Of a stretch of 64,000 nt of DNA, positions 30,830 through 40,415 are shown in pieces. Each line of letters begins with the position of its first letter. Positions within the stretch are counted from its first letter, which is position 1. The position numbers and the translations under genes were made by a program. The notes beneath the pieces are model-generated. The model saw nothing but the letters and a program-made list of their open reading frames with translations, was not told the DNA's origin and ran no database searches. Source of the stretch: Branchiostoma floridae (taxonomy: Eukaryota; Chordata; Leptocardii; Amphioxiformes; Branchiostomatidae); assembly GCF_000003815.2 (NCBI RefSeq), contig NC_049979.1, positions 28,330,249 through 28,394,248 on the forward strand, in the 5' to 3' direction.

Positions 30830-33060
30830 GATTCTTGATACTTCAAATTAATATACAGTAGACTGTTTGTTGGTTACAACTTTTTGTTTCTCAGAATGTT
30901 TCAAACAAAAAGACTTCCTATATAAAAGTAATATACAACTATGTATTTTTTATTGGTATCAAACTTTTTTTACTCAAACTGTTGCAAACCCAAACGAAAA
31001 CTTAATATATAAAAGTAATATACAGCAGGCTATGTATGTTGGACAGTATATGTTGTGGAACATGTATTCTAAGTCAATAGTATTCCCAGTTGGGAATGTT
31101 TTCTTAAGTTAAACAGTATTTGCTGTAGAATATGTATTTTTTCTAAACCTTCCACAATCAAACTTTTGTACTGAAACTGTTGCAAACAAGAATACTTAAT
31201 ATATGAAAGCAATATACAGCAGGCTATGTATGTTGGTTACAAACTTTTGTACTCAACTGTTGCAAACAAATATGTTCTTGAATAATATATGAAAGTAGAA
31301 AGTATTCCCAGTTTGTAAGTTTAAACAGTATTTGCATTTTTTTTTACCTTGAACAATCAAACTTTGTACTCAAACTATTGCAAACAAATATATGTAAGCA
31401 ATGTACAGCAGGCTATGTATGTTGGTATCAAACTGTTTTTACTCAAACTAATGCAAACAAGAAGACTTAATATATGAAAGCAATATACAGCAGGCTATGT
31501 ATGTTGGTTAGAAACTTCTGTTCACAAACTGTTGCAAACAAGATGGCTCTTAATATATAAAGGTAATATACAGCAGGTTATGTGTGTTGGTATCAAACTT
31601 TTTTTACTCAAACTATTGCAAACAAGAAGACTTGATATATGACAGCAATATACAGCAAGGTATGTATGATGGTTACAAACTTTTGTACTCAAACTGTTGC
31701 AAACAAGATAACTTAATATATGAAAGCAATATACAGCAGGCTATGTATGTTGGTTAGAAACTTCTGTTTACAAACTGTTGCAAACAAGATGGCTCTTAAT
31801 ATATAAAGATAATATACAGCAGGCTATGTATGTTGGTAACAAACTTCTGTATTCAAACTGTTGTAAACAAGAAGACTATATATGAAAGCAATATACAGCA
31901 GGCTATGTATGTTGGTAACAAACTTTTGAACTCAAACTATTGCAAACAAGAAGACTTAATATATAAAGGTAATATACAGCAGGCTATGTATGTTGGTTAC
32001 AAACCTCTGTTCTCAAACTGTTGCAAACAAGAGGACTATATATGAAAGCAATATACAGCAGGCTATGTATGTTGGTAACAAACTTTTGAACTCAAACTAT
32101 TGCAAACAAGAAGACTTAACATATAAAAATAATATACAGCAGGCTATGTATGTTGGTAACAAACTTCTGTATTCAAACTGTTGTAAACAAGAAGACTATA
32201 TATGAAAGCAATATACAGCAGGCTATGTATGTTGGTAACAAACTTTTGAACTCAAACTATTGCAAACAAGAAGACTTAATATATAAAGGTAATATACAGC
32301 AGGCTATGTATATGTTCTCAAACTGTTGCAAACAAAAGGACTCTTAATATATAAAGGTAATATACAGCAGGCTATGTATGTTGATTACAAACCTCTGTTC
32401 TCAAACTGTTGCAAACAAGAGGACTCTTAACATATAAAGGTAATATACAGCAAGCTATGTATGTTGGTAACTTTCGTGCTCAAACTATTACAAACAAAAA
32501 GACTCTTAATATTTGAAAGTAATGTACAATGTATATCGGTTACAAACCTCTGTTCTCAAACTGTTGTAAACAAGAAGATTATATGAAAGCAATATACAGA
32601 CAGGTATGTATGTTGGTAACTTTCGTGCTCAAACTATTACAAACAAAAAGACTCTTAATATTTGAAAGTAATGTACAATGTATATCGGTTACAAACCTCT
32701 GTTCTCAGACTGTTGTAAACAAGAAGACTATATGAAAGCAATATACAGACAGGTATGTATGTTGGTAACTTTCGTGCTCAAACTATTACAAACAAAAGGA
32801 CTCTTAATATTTGAAAGTAATGTACAACAGACTGTATATCGGTCACAAACCTCTGTTCTCAAACTGTTGTAAACAAGAAGACTATATGAAAGCAATATAC
32901 AGACAGGTATGTATGTTGGTAACTTTCGTGCTCAAACTATTACAAACAAAAGGACTCTTAATATTTGAAAGTAATGTACAGCAGGCTGTATGTCGGTAAC
33001 AAACTTTCGTACTCAAACTATTACATAAAAAAAATATATACTGTATATGAAAGTAGATGG
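30830..33060. repeat. ~80-bp minisatellite array (about 27 copies)
   Basis: The unit contains GCAATATACAGCAGGCTATG, TATGTTGGTAACAAACTTTTG, CTCAAACTGTTGCAAACAAG and AAGACTTAATATAT. The spacing is 80 bp between about 31,800 and 32,300, with alternating variants that give a 160-bp higher-order period. Longer and deleted variants follow toward 33,000. Short frames here (reading ..QAMYVGNK..) are repeat artefacts. Confidence 0.92.
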
Positions 33061-33356
33061 TATTCCCAGTTTGGAATGCTTCTGAAGTTACACAGTATTC
33101 CTTACCAATCCGTGCCGTACCACATACAAATATAAATATGACTCTTCTATGCACTTTCAGGCGCCTCATATGTCAATGGAGATTTGTCTGTTTGGTATAC
33201 ATGAGTACACGGAATGAAACGATAAGGGGACGAGAATAGCAATCATTGTGTGAGACATGTGGCAAGAGATGTAGACACTGACAGTTCCCCAAATTGTTTT
33301 TGCATGTTGTCCTGCAAAACGTCTGCTTCCTCCTTCCAGAGAAGATTTCTGAGCAA

Positions 33357-35234
33357 TTACCTTCCTTGTTCCTCTAAGGCAAACCTTCTGCATATGGCAT
33401 CCCTGGCGTCATTTGGCGCGGCCTCTTCAACCTGCGGCAATTGGGCCCGTTGGCGAACTACATCATGGAAAAACCACTCCATGTCAAACCCCTCACCGTG
33501 GATTTCGCAGATGTTATGCAGGGTACAACATACACCCACAATTTGGGGAACTCTGCCAACGTCTACATCCAAGCGTTTTGCAAGACATCGCCATCGGCCT
33601 TTCAGGCGCCCAAAAGCGCATTCGACGGTCATGCGTGCACTGCTTAACCTGAAGTTAAAATGCGTCTTGGCACGATCAAGGCGACCGTTGTCAGCATACC
33701 CCTTCATAAGCCACGGCAAAAGCGGATATGCCGGGTCACCCAGCAGCATAACTGGAACCTGCACCCCGTCTATCTCCTTCGTCAAGTCCTGCCAAACACA
33801 CAGAAGACTTGCAATGACAAAAAATCGGACAGGTAGGTACATATATCTTAGAAAATCTGAAGTCATATTGCAATTTCTGAAATATCACAGTATGTTGTTT
33901 TCAAGATCAGTAGTGCGTCTTTTCAATACCCTTTAATTCATTGCTATGGTCATAAAGACATTAATTTACACACAAAAAATACCTGTGGAAACAAGGTCCC
34001 TCTATCCCCACGCTTGAAAATGTCGGATTTTCGCAGAACTCTGGCGTCGTGTACGCTGCCTGGGAATCCGATAGAGATGTCTGTGAACCTTGTACGAAAA
34101 GGGTGAGGAAATGGGCGTTAGTTGTACAACTTGTACAAATACAAAGCTGCCTGAACAAATGTGAAATTGACTTATTAAGTTGAGAAAAGGAACGTATTAA
34201 AGAGTATGAACAAGTGTATCCATATCTGTATGGTACTTATAGACGAGCATCAAACTTTAGAATGCTTTCTATGATCTTTCATCTTGGCATAGCTGGTAAA
34301 TAAGATTGATACACTTTGAGTAGGGTAAAGCAGAATAGTATGCTTAATGCCTGTTTTATATTGTTAAACAGCAAAAGTGAAAAATTAAGCAAATGGTATA
34401 TTATACTTTAAGTGTATTACAAAAGATGTTATACTTTGAAAATACATAACTAACGATCTACAATACATTCAAGACGCATTTAAAAAGTCACCTGTAGAGG
34501 TAGTCGACGGTGCCTTGGAGGAGCATAGAATACCATCCCTTCCTGTTGTGGAAGTCTGGGCCTTCTCCTGCTGGTGCTCTGACAGGGATATGGGTCCCAT
34601 CGATGGCCCCTCCGCACTGGGGGAAGTTCCTTACTTCTTCGTAGCCCCGTATGTTAGCGCGTAATCTTTCTCCTGTCGGCCATCTTATGTACTGGGGCAG
34701 GAGAACATCTACGATAGCTTTGCATACGTCATGAATAATTACACAAACAGACCCTTCACTGATGCCGAAAAGATCGGCGACAGTCCGAAACAGGTCACCC
34801 GACGCCAGCCAGTACATCGTCACGGCAAGTCTTTTCTCTGCAGAAATGGCGTCGCGCATCTGAGTGTTCTTTTTCTCAATGGACGGCCGCAGTTCGTCAA
34901 CTAGACGTTGAAAAGTACCCCTGCTTAGCCGAAAGCGGCTGTACCAATCCCGGTCTGTGAATGTAGTCAGGGCAATAACGTCCCACCAGTGGCTGCTCCG
35001 CTGCCTTTGCCATATCTCTCGATCGACGAAACCAGCCTCGATAATCGCCACGCCGGCCATGAAAAAGAATACCGGGTTCACTTGAGCAACTCTATTGAAA
35101 CGTCCTCTACGACCTCTTCGCTGCCAGCGCAGCCTTCTAGCATACTCAAAACGCTGCTGGATGAAGAAATAGTGCGATAACAGCCACAAAAACATCATCT
35201 GCTGCATGAACAGCAGCATGTTTTCTCCCGCCAT
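33357..35234 (-). CDS. Harbinger DDE transposase (HARBI1-like, 3 exons)
   Basis: Exons 35,234-34,492; 34,088-33,983; 33,788-33,357 are joined in phases 2 and 0 and give 426 residues with no stop. Exon 1 starts MAGENMLLFMQQMMFLWLLS, has a helix-turn-helix-like part (RLAVTMYWLASGDLFRTVAD then LFGISEGSV) and the first acidic residue in GGAIDGTHIPV. Exon 2 has FTDISIGFPGSVHDARVLRK. Exon 3 has the second Asp in LGDPAYPLLPWLMKGY and the catalytic Glu in TVECAFGRLKGRW, then CTLHNICE. This is the DDE_4 superfamily, which cuts and joins DNA at the element's inverted ends in the nucleus. Length is typical for Harbinger transposases. It converges on the Myb-like gene. Confidence 0.93.
33983..34088 (-). 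CDS. transposase exon 2
   Basis: The acceptor is TACAAG ending at 34,089, chosen because it continues LYR into FTDISIGFPGSVHDARV in frame. The AG five bases further (TTCACAG) would break the frame. Donor GTATTT, phase 0 out. Confidence 0.85.
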
Positions 35235-35433
35235 ATTTCTTCACAGTTCGCGCCAAGACATGGTCAAAGGTTACAGGTCAACACGGGTCATTGGCAAGCC
35301 CTGGCGGACCGGCGCTGCGGGGACTCCATTACAGCTTTCCGCGGCGTGTGTAAAGAGGCGGCGAAGACGTCTTGGCCAAGACGTCCTGGCCAAGACGTCT
35401 CCAAGACGTCTCAGAAAAATGTAGTGTAAAGCG

Positions 35434-36720
35434 AATACATTGTATGGGGAATAATTTGCTAGGGTGGAGTTAGCCAACCGGAAAATGTGCAGCTGGCCTG
35501 GTCGTCTTTTAGAATATCCTAATACCATAAATTTCAACAAACAATCATAGCTATAATCATTCTTTTGTTGGCTTATATGAATATTTATAAAAAGTACAAT
35601 CTGTACATTTTGGCCGATTTCTCCTATTCAATCATCCTTGAAAAGATGGCCATTCAGGCAATCTCTGAGTCTGAGTATTCTTCCAAGTTGATAGATAGCA
35701 CATTTGGTATTATTATTATAGTGTTTGGTGTTCATTCAGCTATCATTGATCAATAATGGCTATCAGCATCTCAATGGACATTAGAAGTGCTTACCCTTGT
35801 CACCAAGATTAAACTTTTCTAGATTACATTAAGTCATTTATAACATTAACAGTACTATTCAGTGAACAAAGATGTTTGCAAAAAATACACACTCTTCGGA
35901 TGATATTGAACATTGAATCTGACAAATCCTACTTCCGCAGTTCTTGGTTCCTACCACCGGGTAATCAGTTTAATTTTCTGCCGGTGACGTCATAGTAAAC
36001 AAGGCAGCCAGTTTGGAACCTAGCTGGCACCACGATTCACTTTCTTTTGAGAAGCAGAAAAGCAAATATTGTGAAAACTTTCAATGGTTAAATAACTTGA
36101 CAAACTTGACAATGGTTGTGCACAAAGTTTGCTTTTCAAACGAATGTATTTGGTGAGTTTCGGTACAAGGCTCCGTAATTGACTGCCGTGTTTACTACAA
36201 TGTCATGGGCTTACCTGGCCGCATTAATCAAGAACTGCATGGAAGTATGATTCGTAAGATTAAATGTTCAATAACATCAGAAGGGCGTATATTTTGTACA
36301 AACGTACCAAATATACACCATGTGAATAATACTAGTTGCTTGCAATGCAGGAACTTTTGCATATTGGTGTCTTGTTGACAAAACACATGTATAAACAAGC
36401 AAGGTGTTATGAGTATGAACGAGTCTGTTAGTAATACTAGGTAAGACACAACATTTACTAGGAAGCCATCAATGTCTCTCTGTATTGTTCTGAGTGGGTG
36501 CCTGCCATAGGATAAAATCCTTGGGTCACCGTTCTAGATCTAGAGGCCATCATCGAATATACAGACACCATTGGAGGTCTCCCACTGCATATCATCTTGT
36601 GTGTAAAACAAACATATCGCTGTCCCCATTAATTGCCCCCACCCCTGTGATACTATTGCCAAATCTTGTGAGTAAAGGTGACCTTGGGCCTGAATTACAC
36701 TAGCAAGAGGCTCAGGTGTC
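35434..36720. other. intergenic, nothing supported
   Basis: AT-rich sequence without a recognisable gene or repeat family. Open frames here are short and lack family features. Confidence 0.4.
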
Positions 36721-36723
36721 TTA

Positions 36724-37074
36724 GGCCCAATCTACACACAGTTTTTACCGATATCTGTGGAGATGTCGGGAGGGATCTAGAACATAGGGGGCCGGACATC
36801 CATGGCACTTGCAGTCATAAACATATAGCGCGATTTTCCAAATGGTGTTATATGCTAATGAGCCTTCTCGAAGTCCGGAAGCATCTACACGCGCGCGAAG
36901 CTGTCGGGGACCCCTGCTAAGCTATCGGTAAGGTATCGTACGAATGGTCCGGACCTTTCGGGAGAAATTTTCCCGATATCGTAATGGCGATATAGTAGTT
37001 CCATCTAGACGATGAAAAAAAGCGAGAGGTTGTAGGCTCGCCGATATCGGGAAAAACTGTGTGTAGATCGTGCC
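36724..37074. mobile_element. Harbinger-type MITE with TTA target-site duplication
   Basis: The left end GGCCCAATCTACACACAG and the right end, reversed, GGCACGATCTACACACAG both continue TTTTT.CCGATATC. TTA occurs directly on both sides (36,721-36,723 and 37,075-37,077). A 3-bp TWA duplication and G-rich ends are typical of PIF/Harbinger. No coding capacity. Confidence 0.85.
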
Positions 37075-37077
37075 TTA

Positions 37078-39480
37078 CACTAATAAGCAAGAGGCTCAGG
37101 TGTCTTACACTTTAATCACTACAAGTTACAACTAGTACCTATACAAGACACTGAAAGTGTCATGTGTATCCCACAGTCCTCCTCAGAATGTCAGAGTAAA
37201 GCAGTCTAAAAAAAGGTGTGCGACCCACTGGACTGTTTACACTCATAAACCAGACCATACTACAGGTCTTTGTTACCTGCAGTGTAAATCAAGTGTAAAC
37301 TACATAACAGTGTTTATATACAATGTCATATACTTGTGGGTACCCTAGAAACAGTGTAACTTCTGTAAGTGAGGACTTCTCGATAAATTCTTAAAGTTAA
37401 ACACCTGGATATCTGAAATGTGCATACCTGATATGTAGATCTCTTTGATTTTTTCAAAATTCACCACAGTATTATGAGAGTTCACGTTTGTGACCAACTT
37501 AAACCCTGGGTAACCAGACTCTGATCAGCACTTGAAAGTTGAAAGAATTGCTACTTCTCCGCCACCGTCAGCGCGCAAAAACTTTACACCAACCCATATC
37601 CAGCTGGCCCCCACTATCTGCTTAAAAAAATCACTGACTTGCCAGGACTTTGTGGGACACATTCAAAAGCTTGATTTTGAAGTATTGTATCTTCATTTTG
37701 ACTTTATACATCAACTTGTAAAAACAATCCATATGATATTGACTTTGGTCCTAGACCTCCGGCCATTTTGCAAGATTAGCATTGTGGGAACCAAAACTCA
37801 TGACCATTAGTCACTTGTGATTGGACGATACTCCGTGCACATTGTTATAAAGGTCGACAAGGTCAAATTGAATTGACCATACAGTGTTTCAAGTGTTTCT
37901 TCAACCACTCATTGTCTAATACTTTAACTACTTTGTCGATATCAAAATTATACCTCATTTTTTGTACAAATTCATAGAACGTGTGCTTTTATGTATTTTT
38001 ATAGCTGTTAAGCCGACTGGATTTGTTGAAACATTTGAGACTGACGAAAAGTGAGGATGAAAATAGATAGAAAGTAAACAAGGGTAAAGGTTTTGCCATA
38101 TCGGGGGTATCAATGGCAGAATTGTAACTTAAGACGAGGCCGGCGGCTTTCCCCGTCAAGGTTTGGAGGGCAGACATGGTCTCAGACCGGTTGGCATTTG
38201 CAGACAGGGAATGGCAAGAACTCGCTCAGATCTTCTGCAGTATGGAACAATTCACAACAGTTGCTGTTTTGTTCAGTTCTCCAACCGGTCCGTTGGGACA
38301 AATGAAAGGAAGCCGCGTATCTCTTTCTCCCGCCAACGCGAGGTCATTTTCGTACTCAGTTACCTGTGGAGGCGTAAAGTCAACAGCTGATGAAAGACGA
38401 CGACTTAAAAGAGGGGGCCGTTATTTTTTCTGCCCCAATAGGGCTAAGGAAGTCCATTAACTCACCCTTAACCTTGAAGTTGAAGGTGGTGAATACATTT
38501 CCAGACCTTAATAAGATGTGTCACAGCTGCGTTTTATCCAGTTGGCCTGAATAGCAATTATTTACAACTCGCCCGTCTACACCCAAAACACACACAAGAC
38601 ATATGACATTTAGGTATAGGTGCTATTGTACTATCAATTCAAGCTGAACTAATAGTCTAGTACTTTTGTAGTAGTACACTAATTAGTCTAACGTGAATGG
38701 CATTCAAGCAATACAGTTAACTTGTCAATCCCAAAAGGTTGCAAGCCTTATAGTTATACTGGAATTTCAGTTAGTCTAGACTAGTATTTGCATATCATAT
38801 CATGCATTTGAATAATCATCTTACAGCTGCAAACAAACTGCTAGTAGGATATCCCTTCTTGTTGAACTTGAAGCCGCATTTCATTTGTATACACGTAAGA
38901 AGTCCTTGGGCAGAGTTGATCAAAACGAATAAAGCGCTCAGCGAAAATCGCATCATTCTATAGAGCATTTGCCTCACAGGTGTTGCGTTGAGCTGTAACA
39001 TTAAATGATTAAGCTGCAGGTGTCCTTGCCTATAAGAGTAAGATTTGTTTCGTACTGTGGACATAATAGCCTCCCAAGATCAGTGACACCTGTGGTGTTC
39101 CCATAATCGGAACACATCCGAGGCTGCCAATGTAACAGGATAAGCGGGAAAACAAACTTTCTATTGTTTTATTGCTATCGCAACCTTGGCGCAACCTGGG
39201 ATCTTGAGTTTGGCTGTGTTGATTCAGTATTGAATTGTTGTAAGTTAGGACATGTGGTCCAAAATCTAGGGCATTATGAAGGAACAAATTTTAGCTTGTA
39301 CGAATTATTCTATAATTAAGACCCTCCTAACATAAGTTGATTGTGTCAAGTCCAGCCATTACTCTGGTCAACTAAGCCCAAGACCCTCATGGTCGACTCG
39401 GCCCAACACCCTGGCCGACTCAGTCGGCCAACACCCTGGTCAACTCCGCCAACCAACACCCTAGCCAACTTGGCCCATAA
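37078..39480. other. intergenic; promoter-like piece but no proven gene
   Basis: Around 37,818-37,856 there is GTGATTGG followed by TATAAAGG, which could be a promoter, and a GC-richer open stretch at 38,140-38,460. No family signature was recognised there. On the minus strand 38,956-38,825 encodes a short signal-peptide-like frame (see findings). Confidence 0.3.
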
Positions 39481-39493
39481 CTGCCAGCTGTAC

Positions 39494-39830
39494 TCTTCAA
39501 GCAGAGGTTGGTGGAAAAATTGTGACCTTTTCCTTTCCCGGACAAAAGGAAAAGGTTACAAGTTTTCCTACCCTGGGGGCCAGCCTGGATCAGGCAGCTA
39601 GGACAGTTTATTCGGTAGCCCAAGACAGTCAGGCGTCGATCTCCTATTAGCGCTCCAAGGAGTTTGAGCCGGAGGAGGTCCACCTGCAGGCTTAAACTCC
39701 CCAGAGCGCTAACTTGAGATCCGTGGGCTGGCTGCCTTGGGTCCCTGAACAAAAATCGCTACCTACTCGATCCTGTCTGGCCCCCAGCGTAGATTTTTCC
39801 CACCAACCTCTGCTTGGACTGTTGGAGCCA
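39494..39830. mobile_element. fold-back MITE (CAAGCAGAGGTTGGTGG ends)
   Basis: The left end TTCAAGCAGAGGTTGGTGG and the right end CCACCAACCTCTGCTTGGA are inverted. A further inner pair (GGGGGCCAGCCTGGATCAGG against CCTGTCTGGCCCCC) supports a long hairpin. A shorter relative lies at 40,106-40,207. Confidence 0.8.
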
Positions 39831-40105
39831 GGTGGTCAACTTAGCCAGGGCTACACAGGCCAGAGGTTAACGTCTGGGTCTTGGGCCATGTTGGCCTAGT
39901 TGGTCTGATTTGCCACAGGTCAATGATTTATGCATTTAACCCACAAAGACGTTGCCTTAACAATACAATTTGGTTGTGACCTTTGAACAGATTGGCAAAC
40001 TTAAAAACAAAATGGTGGGTGAAGCCAGTTTATTTCTTTTCCATTAATAAACGTGTAGTTGGAGGAATGCCAGCAGCCTATAGATTGATCTAGAACCTAT
40101 GCTCC

Positions 40106-40207
40106 AAGCAGACGTTGATGGGGGAAAATCATGACCTTTTTTCTCATACAAAAAATTACATATTAAGTAAAAGGTCACGATTTTCCCAATCAACTGCTGT
40201 TTGGAGT
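40106..40207. mobile_element. short relative of the CAAGCAGA fold-back family
   Basis: CTCCAAGCAGACGTTGATGG and GAAAATCATGACC are inverted at the right (GGTCACGATTTTCCCAATCA...GTTTGGAG). The hairpin is about 100 bp. Confidence 0.7.
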
Positions 40208-40324
40208 TGGAAAGTACTAGAACCCAAGCACCTACGGTACTAAATATCTAAGACTTCAACAACTTTGTAGCTGTCAGTGATTACCGTGGTACTGGTTTCA
40301 AGCTATCCTTATTAGATCTTGCTT

Positions 40325-40415
40325 ATAGCAGCCCGCTCAACATCTGCCGGCCTCCTAGTGGGAAGGGGCCAGTTACAGCCCCGGACAGCAGAGTTTGTGC
40401 TACACAGACTACTTT
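40325..40415 (-). repeat. dispersed repeat, copy 2
   Basis: Reverse-complement homologue of 25,548-25,650: AGCAGCCCGCTCAACATCTG, CCGGCCTCCTAGTG, GGGGCCAGTTACAG. Confidence 0.7.

Larger units (their letters stand above)
27060..35433. mobile_element. PIF/Harbinger DNA transposon with both genes
   Basis: Inverted ends: CGCTTTACACGACCATTTTC at 27,060 and, reversed at the right, CGCTTTACACTACATTTTTC ending at 35,433. Both continue TGAGACG and then several copies of GGCCAAGACGTC. Inside are a plus-strand Myb/SANT-like gene (27,546-30,351) and a minus-strand DDE transposase gene (33,357-35,234), the two-gene plan of Harbinger elements. Both genes are open, so the element looks recent. A clean 3-bp target-site duplication was not identified, so the outermost bases are uncertain. 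A minisatellite fills the middle. Confidence 0.88.

Noticed and set aside
30830-33000. CRISPR-like array or small repeated genes
   Set aside because: A eukaryotic minisatellite: adjacent units without unique spacers. The short repeated frames simply copy the repeat unit.
33250-33936. 228-codon plus-strand frame
   Set aside because: Antisense shadow of transposase exon 3, whose minus-strand frame has the GDPAYPL and VECAFGRLKGRW motifs.
38176-38460. 94-codon plus-strand frame downstream of a TATAAA-like site
   Set aside because: Composition is protein-like but no domain is recognised, upstream splice signals are weak, and there is no supporting neighbour exon.
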